Shown here in pieces: positions 1 through 5,349 of a stretch of DNA of 5,568 nt. Position 1 is the stretch's first letter. Every line of letters starts with the position of its first letter. Both the position numbers and the translations under genes were made by a program. The stretch spans positions 1-5,568 of the forward strand of contig CALZLE010000369.1 in assembly GCA_945788205.1 (NCBI GenBank), in the 5' to 3' direction. The notes below the pieces were generated by a model. It worked only from the letters and a program-made list of their open reading frames with translations, did no database searches and was not told the DNA's origin. This DNA comes from an uncultured Desulfuromonadales bacterium. Lineage in GTDB: Bacteria; Desulfobacterota; Desulfuromonadia; Desulfuromonadales; Geopsychrobacteraceae.

Positions 1-51
1 GCTGCCGACCTTCTGGGCCTTTTTCATCGGCGGGCGCTTGCTGCGACTCAT
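1..51 (-). CDS. Partial gene, N-terminal 17 codons only, function unknown
   Basis: On the minus strand an ATG at 51-49 opens a frame that reads MSRSKRPPMKKAQKVGS and leaves the window without a stop. The ATG shares bases with the TGA of the upstream small membrane protein gene (ATGA overlap), the usual sign of translational coupling. An AAGGAG ribosome binding site (plus-strand CTCCTT at 61-66) lies 9 bases before it, which favours this start over the internal ATG at 27-25. The visible N terminus is very basic (Lys/Arg-rich) and lacks a signal peptide so far, so it could be a cytoplasmic tail ahead of a membrane segment or part of a nucleic-acid-binding protein. Seventeen residues are too few to name a family. 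Confidence 0.7.
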   Translation of the reverse strand, partial: MSRSKRPPMKKAQKVGS

Positions 52-305
52 CCCAGCCGACTCCTTCTCAGCCGGCCACCGAGGATCTGGCCGCCGACCG
101 CACAGGCCAGGGTCACGGGGATCAGCGACCAGCCAAAACCGAACATGCTGCGCAGGGCGATGATGAAGGGGATCGACAGGTGGATAAGCAGAAACCAGCG
201 CAACGAAAATTTGCGGCTGGTTTCACGCAGGTAGCCCAGCGGCAGGTTGACGCCAAAGGCGAAAATAATAAGCGCCGCCAGGGGAAGAAGCTGTTCGGAG
301 TGCAC
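48..305 (-). CDS. Small three-helix membrane protein, function unknown
   Basis: This 85-residue protein starts with GTG at 305-303. No ATG, GTG or TTG start lies between it and the in-frame stop at 353-351, and a GAAGGGA ribosome binding site sits 8 bases upstream, so the GTG start is well supported. Three hydrophobic stretches are visible: residues about 6-26, 37-54 and 57-77. The Arg/Lys-rich loop at 27-36 and the basic tail RLRRSRLG put the first loop and the C terminus in the cytoplasm by the positive-inside rule, leaving the N terminus outside. No catalytic or ligand motif is visible. The stop overlaps the start of the next minus-strand gene, so the two are probably coupled and may form one membrane-associated unit. 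I do not recognise the family. It is divergent from the large secreted-protein operon and probably unrelated to it. Confidence 0.8.
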   Translation of the reverse strand: MHSEQLLPLAALIIFAFGVNLPLGYLRETSRKFSLRWFLLIHLSIPFIIALRSMFGFGWSLIPVTLACAVGGQILGGRLRRSRLG

Positions 306-356
306 GTAGGTGGTCCCTTCAGGTGGGTCAGGAGAAATTCTTAACCTTGGCTATTT

Positions 357-386
357 ACTTTACTCTTCTGGGGGGAGGGGTGTCAA
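357..386 (-). promoter_or_regulatory. Sigma-70-type promoter for the small membrane protein operon
   Basis: Read on the minus strand, a perfect TTGACA -35 box (plus-strand TGTCAA, 381-386) is followed after 18 bases by TAAAGT (plus-strand 357-362), which matches TATAAT at 4 of 6 positions. Transcription would begin near 350, giving a leader of about 45 bases before the GTG at 305. The spacer contains a C-rich run (plus-strand G-run at 370-380). The -35 match is strong and the -10 only fair. Confidence 0.55.
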
Positions 387-428
387 ATCCTGTCGATTGA
401 GATGCCTCCTGTGCAGTAGCAAATTATG

Positions 429-456
429 TTGCTTAAACTTTTCATCTAAGTATAAT
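429..456 (+). promoter_or_regulatory. Plus-strand promoter with perfect TATAAT -10 box
   Basis: A perfect TATAAT at 451-456 is preceded after 16 bases by TTGCTT at 429-434, which matches only the TTG of the -35 consensus. The surroundings are AT-rich. Transcription would start near 463, about 60 bases before the multi-branched RNA candidate at 522-640 and about 480 bases before the first downstream gene. It could drive a separate small RNA, a long leader of the operon, or both. A second, weaker candidate (TTGAAA 465-470, TGTAAG 487-492, spacer 16) would start near 499. Confidence 0.45.
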
Positions 457-498
457 AACGCTGTTTGAAAATTTAATGTTCTGGATTGTAAGGCTTTG

Positions 499-510
499 TC
501 CTTGCAAGGA
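499..510. promoter_or_regulatory. 12-bp perfect palindrome, possible operator
   Basis: TCCTTGCAAGGA is a perfect 12-bp palindrome about 36 bases downstream of the start site predicted for the promoter at 429-456. Perfect dyads of this size near a start site often bind dimeric repressors. No protein is implied by the sequence, and chance occurrence is possible. Confidence 0.25.
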
Positions 511-521
511 AAGAAAACAAA

Positions 522-640
522 TAGGAGGGGGGCTACCCAGTTATGCCTCGGACAGCGAGTAGGAAATCATTCCGACCCGCTAGGCACCCTCAAAAGACCC
601 TTGCCAGGGGTCTGAACAGCTAAGGCTGTTTACTCTCCTA
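522..640 (+). ncRNA. Candidate structured RNA with a closing stem and internal hairpins
   Basis: Pairing by eye gives a nested structure. A closing stem joins 522-529 (TAGGAGGG) to 633-640 (CTCTCCTA): 8 pairs with one G-U. Inside it lie GGG-CTA-CCC at 530-538; a long hairpin 544-586; AGACCC/GGGTCT at 595-600/608-613; and AACAGC/GCTGTT at 615-620/625-630 with a TAAG loop. The long hairpin has segments of 5, 4, 2 and 4 pairs (544-548/582-586, 554-557/578-581, 559-560/575-576, 562-565/570-573), a five-base CGGAC bulge, two mismatches and an ATCA loop. A T-run at 646-650 follows shortly after. Almost every base between 522 and 640 is in a stem or a short joiner. It lies in a long non-coding gap downstream of a promoter. 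It may be a riboswitch-like leader or a stand-alone small RNA. I recognise no known class, and the minus strand could fold similarly. Confidence 0.45.
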
Positions 641-842
641 AAGTATTTTTCGCAACAAAATCCCCATTCTAATCGCCATTGCAGGTTGGTTTGAAACGGC
701 TGCTGCTTGCGCTTGTTTTTGAATCCAACACGATTAAATACATTCAACGCCTGTCCTTTTTGAGGGGGCTTGCTGCTTAGGTCTGCACTTTCTTAATTTG
801 ATTATTGAAAGGAGGTTTTTTGCAGGAAAAGAGGTGCAGAAA
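641..842. other. Non-coding stretch with small inverted repeats
   Basis: This part of the 637-bp gap holds no convincing gene. It contains TTGAAT (719-724) mirrored by ATTCAA (742-747) and an imperfect hairpin pairing CTTTC 788-792 with GAAAG 807-811 and TAAT 794-797 with ATTA 801-804. An unusually perfect Shine-Dalgarno-like AAAGGAGGT lies at 808-816, with no ATG at normal spacing. A small hairpin, GCAG to CTGC around GTTTGAAAC, lies near 683-705. Promoter-like matches here are weak. Confidence 0.35.
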
Positions 843-920
843 ATGAACTGTCTATCGGGCCGGCCAGGTTTTGCCTTGTTGGGTACCTGTCTGGCAAAAG
901 AGAACCCAGATTACAAATGA
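843..920 (+). CDS. Possible 25-codon leader peptide ahead of the operon
   Basis: An ATG at 843 is preceded at 8 bases by GAGG (831-834) and opens 25 codons, ending at TGA 918-920, 22 bases before the ATG of the 137-residue gene. The peptide begins MNCLSGRPGFALLGTC. The reading frame runs straight through the strong hairpin at 859-895, so ribosomes on it would melt that hairpin. That is the arrangement expected of a translated regulatory leader, but short frames like this also arise by chance. There is no run of one amino acid that would point to classical attenuation. Confidence 0.25.
   Translation: MNCLSGRPGFALLGTCLAKENPDYK
859..909 (+). promoter_or_regulatory. Leader hairpin with possible pseudoknot upstream of the operon start
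   Basis: GCCGGCCAGGT (859-869) pairs with ACCTGTCTGGC (885-895), an 11-position stem with one mismatch and one G-U. Loop bases TGGGT (880-884) are complementary to ACCCA (904-908) just 3' of the stem, which would make an H-type pseudoknot. An alternative stem, TTTTGCC (869-875) with GGCAAAA (893-899), excludes the main hairpin. The element ends 22 bases before the AAGGAG ribosome binding site at 932-937. No T-run follows, so it is not an intrinsic terminator. Control of translation initiation is the likelier role if it is functional. Confidence 0.4.
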
Positions 921-942
921 ACCTATTTGGTAAGGAGTAAAA

Positions 943-1356
943 ATGAAGGGAAGATTAATCGGTTTTCTGTGTTTCTGTCTGCTGCTTTTGGGAGCGGCTA
1001 CCGCTGTCCATGCAGAGGATGAATTTCACCTCCTCTATGAGAAGAGAATTCTCGTTGAAGACGGCCAAACCGTCTCTGGGGTGTTGCTGGTGCAGCTGAT
1101 CAACAACAGCGGCGCTGATGTTCGTGATGTTGTCGCCTGGATTCCCGAAGCCAATAATGTCACCTATGACCATCGGTCTCTGATGTTCGGTGATCTTGCC
1201 GTGGCCCAGCCGCAGGGGGTCCTTGACGAATGGACTCTGCCGGTGGAAGTGACCGATACGGAGTTGCCTGAGGGGCCTGTGACCTGGCGCATCGAGTACA
1301 CCAACATCATCGGTGACCGCGTAGAAACCGACGTTGTCGGTGACCCGGTGCTGTAG
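943..1356 (+). CDS. Small exported protein, probable beta-sandwich, function unknown
   Basis: This 137-residue protein starts at an ATG preceded by AAGGAG (932-937) at 5 bases. It has a clear Sec signal peptide: basic MKGR, a hydrophobic core rich in Leu/Phe, and a VHA cleavage site before Glu25. No lipobox is seen, because the only cysteines (10 and 12) lie inside the signal peptide, so the mature protein of about 113 residues is soluble and has no cysteine. It alternates short hydrophobic strands with turns such as NNSG and GDR. Features such as SGVLLVQLINNSGADVRDV and VTWRIEYTNIIGDRVE suggest an Ig-like or DUF11-like beta-sandwich; this is inference. The next gene begins 57 bases later on the same strand without an obvious terminator between, so they form an operon. 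It may be a periplasmic partner or accessory subunit of the large secreted protein. I do not recognise a named family. Confidence 0.85.
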   Translation: MKGRLIGFLCFCLLLLGAATAVHAEDEFHLLYEKRILVEDGQTVSGVLLVQLINNSGADVRDVVAWIPEANNVTYDHRSLMFGDLAVAQPQGVLDEWTLPVEVTDTELPEGPVTWRIEYTNIIGDRVETDVVGDPVL

Positions 1357-1413
1357 CCAGAACATTATGGACAGTTTTACTATGTTGATTTTCAAAGCCA
1401 GGAGTGATTCAGA

Positions 1414-4400
1414 ATGAATAAATTGAAGTTTGCTCAATGGATCCTTGCGCTACTTGTGTTGCTGGTTTTCGCTGGCGCATCAGGAGCAGCCGAAGTGGTC
1501 CTTCATCCCGGTTATATTACTGGAACGGTTTCAAACAATACCGAGGGTTATACCGCCCGAAACATTTCCCTGAGCTCTTCTGGTGGCGGCTTTTCGGCCA
1601 CCAAATCAGTTCCTGGAGCCGACTACTCTCTGACCGTTCAGGCCGGAGAATGGGAGCATACGGTGAACGCCTCGGCAACCATCAGCCCGAGCGGTGCTTC
1701 ATATCCCTACACCAACGTCACTTTCAGTCCCCGCACCATTGCGGTGGATGAGGGTGTCACGGTTGAAAATAACTATGCCGCAACCGGGAACGTGCGTTTT
1801 AACGTCCAGATCACTGGTGATTCCTACAGTAATTGGCGTGGCTACGGATATGCCACCAAGAGTGCTTCGACTGAATATGAGAAGACCCAGTCGAACAGTT
1901 ACACCGGCTACAAGTACTCGGACGCTTCCTGGGACATGCAGGTTGTGCCCAATAGTCAAATCAGGCTGTATGCCTATGTCTATGTCCGCAGTACCTATGG
2001 CTCGGTTACCTATCGGTTTTTCTACGACGCAGATGATCTGCTCTATAAGGATATCACCAATGGTGAAACGGTGGTGCTGAACCTTAACATCAACCATGTC
2101 GCCCCGCCGCAGCCACCGCCGCAGCCGCCGACGGTTTACGATACCGGCACTGTTGAAAGCAATATCTTTCTTGACCTCAATATCGATGGGACCAGCTACG
2201 AGGACCGATTCAACTATCACTACGCTCCTTATCTTTCCTCAGTGGCCGCCAACCCGGGCTTTGTATCAAGAACCCTGCGGACCAGAAATTACAGCATACG
2301 CCCACGAACTTATTTTAAGGACAATTTCAACTCCTCTTATTTTCTGTACTGGCCCTACCAGGACGGCGACTCCCAGAACAGCTTGGTGACGGTGCTCAAG
2401 GACCAGACTACCGTCAAGGATTTTAATCAGGTGGCTGGCCGAGTGGCCGGACAGGTTAAATTTACCGGAACCCTGCCAAACGATAAAATCAACTATTTCA
2501 CTCTTACCTATATTGGAGTCAGCCAGATTTACAATTCCGAAACCAACAGCTGGGAGCGGCAACCGACCTATGGTGGCCAGTCATACCGGTCTTTCCATTC
2601 CGTTAATTACCCCGATGGCGCGTTCGATTATTTCCTGACCCCGGGCCCTTGGAACTCGAGCGGTATCAGCGTGCGCTCCTACGGTTCTGACAAGGGGTAT
2701 TATTCCAATTCTGAATTCAGTATCACCGATTACAATTACCATTACGACGGAAACCACTACAATTTTGGCTCGCCGACATATGTTGTGGCTGGCGCAACGA
2801 CCAATGTCGAGAGGGAGTACTGCACCGGGACTGCCGTGGTCAGGTTCAGGGTGAATGGCGGCGGACTGCTGAGTTATCCGTACATGAGAGGTTACGGCAG
2901 GAGTTTCCGAACGGACGGAAAACAGGAAATGTACGTCACGAACCGGGGCTCTTCCAATGCCAACATGATTGAGGCGCCTGAAGTTGAGATCCATGGGCCG
3001 GGTATGGACTACTATATGCACGAGATCAGGGTCTATGCCGAAGATGGCAGCCGGATCACTTTTACTCCAATGCCGCTGACTCTGGAATGTGGGGTCAAGA
3101 AGATCTTCGATATCAGCGCCCCGGTCCTGTCGGTGACCAGCCCGACCCCTTACCTGATCACCAACGCAGCTTCGCTGACTGTCTCGGGCACCGCAAGCGA
3201 TGCGGATATTACCGCGATCACCGTCAATGGCGGTGCAGCCGCCTATGCGTCCAGCAACAACCAGGACGATCCCAACGAAGTTGCTTTTGACTATGAGCTG
3301 TCCTTGGCCGAAGGGGAAAACCTCATTACCACCTCAGCAACCGACGGCAACGGCAACGAGGCTGCGGATGAGCGGATCGTCTACGTCGACCGCTGGGTGC
3401 CGACCGTTTCCTTTGTCACCCCGACTGACGGTCAGTTCTTCCTGCCCGGTTCCGAGGTTCCGGTTTCTTTAAGCTCCACTGACCGTGGCTACGGTTTCAG
3501 CCTCAAGGTCTATCTTGACGGTGTTCTGCTTTACGAAACCGACCATGATCCGGCAGATGATCAGGGCTGGGAAGAGGTGCTCTACTCCGGCAATGTTACT
3601 GCCACCGCTGATGATCAGGTGCTGAGCGCTGTGGCGACCGACAAGGCGGGGAACAGCACGACCACCACTCTGACCATTCGTGGCAATTCACCGCCGGTGT
3701 GTGATCCGATCGGACCTTTCTCGGTGAACGAAGGGGGCGAAGTGGTATTGAGCGCGACAGCCACCGATGCCGAAGGCAGCGTACTCAGCTATGCCTGGGA
3801 CCTCGACAATGACGGGACCTTCGAGACCACAGGGCAGAGCATCACTGTCTCGGTGGCCGATCTTGACGGCCCCGGTACTTTGCCAGTCGCTGTGCAGGTG
3901 ACCGACAACGGTGGACTGAGTGACACCGGCAGTTCTGCGGTGACGGTTGTGAATGTCGCACCGACGGCTGACTTTGCTAATACTAGTGGGAACATTAATG
4001 AAGGCAGCGCGGCAACGGTCGCTTTCAGTAATCAGTTCGATCCTTCTGTTGCTGATGTGACCTTCGGGCTTACCTACGCCTATGACTGTAACAGCGACGG
4101 AACTTTCGAGTTGGTTGACTCGGCGCAGGCATTCTATGCCTGTCAGTATGACGATAATGGTAGCTACCTGGTGACCGGTATGATCGCCGACAAGGATGGC
4201 GGCGTCAGTCAGTATCAGGTTTCGGTTGAGGTGGCAAATGTCGCGCCGACCGCCGATCTGAGCAACACTGCCGGTGGCATTTTTGAAGGCTCCTCGGTGC
4301 AGATTGCTTTCGGTAGTCAGGCAGATGCCAGCTCTGCCGATGTGGCGGCTGGCTTCACCTATGCCTACGACTGCAATAGTGACGGGGATTTCGATCTGGT

Positions 4401-5259
4401 CGACTCCACCGATACTAACTATGTCTGCCAGTATCCCGATAACGGTGCCTTCACTGCGACCGGCATCATTACTGACAAGGATGGTGGCGCAAGTAGTTTC
4501 ACCGCTGCCGTTGCTGTCGCAAATGTAGACCCAGCTGTCGGTGAGATCAATGCCTCCCTCGATCCCTTTGAGGTGGGCGCCGTATTCAGCGGCAGTGCTG
4601 ATTTCACCGATCCTGGCGTGTTTGACACCCACACCGCAACCTGGAATTGGGGTGATGGCACCAGCTCTGCAGGCGTTGTCAACGAGCAGAGCGGATCTGG
4701 TTCAGTTACTGGCAGTCACGCCTATGCAACCGCAGGGGTCTACACGGTGACCCTCACCGTGACCGACAAAGACGGCGGCTCCGGCAACTCGGAGTTCAGT
4801 TATGCCGTTATCTACGATCCGGGTTCAGGCTTTGTCACTGGTGGCGGTTGGATCGATTCACCGGCCGGAGCCTATGTGGCTGATCCCGGCTTGACTGGCA
4901 AAGCGAATTTCGGTTTTGTTTCGAAGTACAAAAAAGGTGCCTCGGTGCCGACGGGACAGACTGAATTCAACTACCGGGTCGCCGATTTCAATTTCCACAG
5001 CACCAGCTACGAATGGCTGGTTGTTGCTGGCTCCAAGGCTAAGTACAAAGGCTTTGGTACCGTCAACGGTGAAGGCGAGTACCGCTTTATGTTGAGTGCC
5101 ATCGACGGCAAGGATGTCGGTGATACAGACAGGTTCTGGATGAAGATATGGGACAAGGGCACCGGGGCTGTGGTGTACGATAACCACAGTGGTGCTGCGG
5201 ATGATGCCGATGCCGATCAGGAGATCGGTGGTGGCAATATCGTTGTTCACAAGAAATAG
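1414..5259 (+). CDS. Large exported multidomain PKD/Ig-like repeat protein
   Basis: This 1281-residue protein starts at an ATG preceded by AGGAG (1400-1404) at 9 bases. A Sec signal peptide ends near residue 25 (GASGA before AE). Residues about 34-565 are very rich in Tyr, Ser and Asn and look like several divergent beta modules, with a proline linker PPQPPPQPP at 231-239. Two Ig-like domains follow at about 566-657 and 660-756. A PKD domain lies at 759-847 and carries the Asp-rich loop DLDNDG (796-801). Two 95-residue tandem repeats occupy 848-942 and 943-1037, and a last PKD domain (WNWGDGT at 1077-1083, HAYATAGVYTVTLTVTD at 1102-1118) ends near 1134. A conserved C-terminal domain fills 1136-1281. 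PKD and Ig-like repeats are typical of surface or matrix proteins that bind other proteins or polysaccharides. No protease, hydrolase or transmembrane anchor motif is seen, nor LPXTG, PEP-CTERM or other sorting tail. An adhesive or structural surface role is inference. Confidence 0.9.
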   Translation: MNKLKFAQWILALLVLLVFAGASGAAEVVLHPGYITGTVSNNTEGYTARNISLSSSGGGFSATKSVPGADYSLTVQAGEWEHTVNASATISPSGASYPYTNVTFSPRTIAVDEGVTVENNYAATGNVRFNVQITGDSYSNWRGYGYATKSASTEYEKTQSNSYTGYKYSDASWDMQVVPNSQIRLYAYVYVRSTYGSVTYRFFYDADDLLYKDITNGETVVLNLNINHVAPPQPPPQPPTVYDTGTVESNIFLDLNIDGTSYEDRFNYHYAPYLSSVAANPGFVSRTLRTRNYSIRPRTYFKDNFNSSYFLYWPYQDGDSQNSLVTVLKDQTTVKDFNQVAGRVAGQVKFTGTLPNDKINYFTLTYIGVSQIYNSETNSWERQPTYGGQSYRSFHSVNYPDGAFDYFLTPGPWNSSGISVRSYGSDKGYYSNSEFSITDYNYHYDGNHYNFGSPTYVVAGATTNVEREYCTGTAVVRFRVNGGGLLSYPYMRGYGRSFRTDGKQEMYVTNRGSSNANMIEAPEVEIHGPGMDYYMHEIRVYAEDGSRITFTPMPLTLECGVKKIFDISAPVLSVTSPTPYLITNAASLTVSGTASDADITAITVNGGAAAYASSNNQDDPNEVAFDYELSLAEGENLITTSATDGNGNEAADERIVYVDRWVPTVSFVTPTDGQFFLPGSEVPVSLSSTDRGYGFSLKVYLDGVLLYETDHDPADDQGWEEVLYSGNVTATADDQVLSAVATDKAGNSTTTTLTIRGNSPPVCDPIGPFSVNEGGEVVLSATATDAEGSVLSYAWDLDNDGTFETTGQSITVSVADLDGPGTLPVAVQVTDNGGLSDTGSSAVTVVNVAPTADFANTSGNINEGSAATVAFSNQFDPSVADVTFGLTYAYDCNSDGTFELVDSAQAFYACQYDDNGSYLVTGMIADKDGGVSQYQVSVEVANVAPTADLSNTAGGIFEGSSVQIAFGSQADASSADVAAGFTYAYDCNSDGDFDLVDSTDTNYVCQYPDNGAFTATGIITDKDGGASSFTAAVAVANVDPAVGEINASLDPFEVGAVFSGSADFTDPGVFDTHTATWNWGDGTSSAGVVNEQSGSGSVTGSHAYATAGVYTVTLTVTDKDGGSGNSEFSYAVIYDPGSGFVTGGGWIDSPAGAYVADPGLTGKANFGFVSKYKKGASVPTGQTEFNYRVADFNFHSTSYEWLVVAGSKAKYKGFGTVNGEGEYRFMLSAIDGKDVGDTDRFWMKIWDKGTGAVVYDNHSGAADDADADQEIGGGNIVVHKK
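1513..3108 (+). repeat. Tyrosine-rich N-terminal region of divergent beta modules
   Basis: Within residues about 34-565 of the large protein, similar boundary signatures recur: a short strand ending in a Gly/Thr turn, then Gly-x-Val-x-Phe-x-Val. Examples are TGNVRFNVQITG at 124-135, GQVKFTG at 346-352 and GTAVVRFRVNGG at 472-483, with weaker starts near 36 and 244. RGYGYA (142-147) and RGYGRS (492-497) sit at matching places after two of these starts. This suggests about five modules of 90-130 residues. By hand count about 53 of 530 residues are Tyr (10 %), against about 23 of 575 (4 %) in the following Ig/PKD region. Cys470 and Cys559 lie in the last module and could form a disulfide. The module borders are approximate. 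Confidence 0.4.
3955..4524 (+). repeat. Two in-frame 95-residue tandem repeats (PKD-like)
   Basis: Residues 848-942 (3955-4239) and 943-1037 (4240-4524) are exactly 95 residues each and align without gaps, with 57 of 95 identical by hand count. Both begin VAPTAD, carry TYAYDCNSDG, a Cys-Gln-Tyr motif and DKDGG, and end in AN. The cysteine pairs (892/910 and 987/1005) sit at identical places, probably one disulfide per repeat. The Asp/Asn-rich loop DCNSDG resembles the Ca-binding-like DLDNDG loop of the preceding PKD domain. The pair looks like an internal duplication. Confidence 0.85.
4819..5256 (+). other. Conserved C-terminal domain of the large secreted protein
   Basis: Residues about 1136-1281 follow the last PKD domain and carry strong signatures: TGGGWI (1142-1147), TGKANFGFVSKYKKGA (1161-1176), WLVVAG (1201-1206), YKGFGTVNG (1211-1219), KIWD (1244-1247), VVYDN (1253-1257) and a terminal GGGNIVVHKK. 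From general familiarity, a domain with this GGGWI...GFVSKYKKG...VVYDN...GGG.I.VHK pattern recurs at the very C terminus of many secreted bacterial PKD or HYR repeat proteins from unrelated phyla. It has no proven function that I know of. Its terminal position suggests capping, export or surface attachment, which is inference. Confidence 0.65.
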
Positions 5260-5272
5260 CAACATTGCTTAG

Positions 5273-5297
5273 GGGCCCGGCAGTTTCTGCCGGGCCC
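5273..5297 (+). terminator. GC-rich perfect hairpin after the operon
   Basis: GGGCCCGGCAG (5273-5283) pairs perfectly with CTGCCGGGCCC (5287-5297) across a three-base TTT loop, 13 bases after the stop codon of the large gene. The stem has 10 G-C pairs out of 11. There is no T-run on either side, so it is either a U-less terminator, a transcript-end stabiliser, or one half of a paired terminator with the next hairpin. Confidence 0.55.
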
Positions 5298-5306
5298 AGT
5301 ACGCGT

Positions 5307-5349
5307 ACAGAATCCCGGAGGCTCTTTTATTGCGCTTCCGGGATTCTGT
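5307..5349 (+). terminator. Second long hairpin, 16-bp stem
   Basis: The 16-base arm starting ACAGAATCCCGG (5307-5322) pairs with the arm ending GGGATTCTGT (5334-5349) with a single G-U and an 11-base T-rich loop. A GTACGCGTAC palindrome (5299-5308) links it to the preceding hairpin and overlaps its first two bases. The sequence after the stem is GTTTCC, a poor U-tract. The stem is nearly symmetric, so it could block transcription from both directions. Confidence 0.5.

Noticed and set aside
522..640. Known riboswitch or housekeeping RNA (c-di-GMP-I, cobalamin, RNase P, SRP RNA, tRNA)
   Set aside because: None of the conserved cores I know for these classes is present; no tRNA cloverleaf or T-loop motif fits on either strand. 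An unknown element remains possible.
713..798. Promoter-like pairs near the operon (TTGTTT/TAAATA at 713-740, TTGCTG/TTAATT at 770-798)
   Set aside because: The matches to consensus are only about 3-4 of 6 per box, expected by chance in AT-rich DNA. No GG-N10-GC sigma-54 spacing fits either.
955..1437. Minus-strand 160-codon frame opposite the 137-residue gene
   Set aside because: The plus-strand frame has a signal peptide and a strong ribosome binding site; the antisense frame has neither and looks like a shadow.
3688..4632. Long minus-strand open frame of 314 codons opposite the PKD region
   Set aside because: It lies entirely within the large plus-strand gene, whose reading frame has clear PKD domains and exact 95-residue repeats. 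The antisense translation has no recognisable domain, and its length is explained by the codon bias and repeats of the real gene.
1414..5259. CRISPR array, insertion sequence or phage tail fibre interpretation for the repeat-rich gene
   Set aside because: The repeats are coding and in frame with divergent protein sequence. No transposase, spacer pattern or phage neighbour is seen, and a Sec signal peptide argues against a tail fibre.
4858..5265. Minus-strand 135-codon frame at the end of the large gene
   Set aside because: It opposes the conserved C-terminal domain of the real gene and has no ribosome binding site or domain signature.
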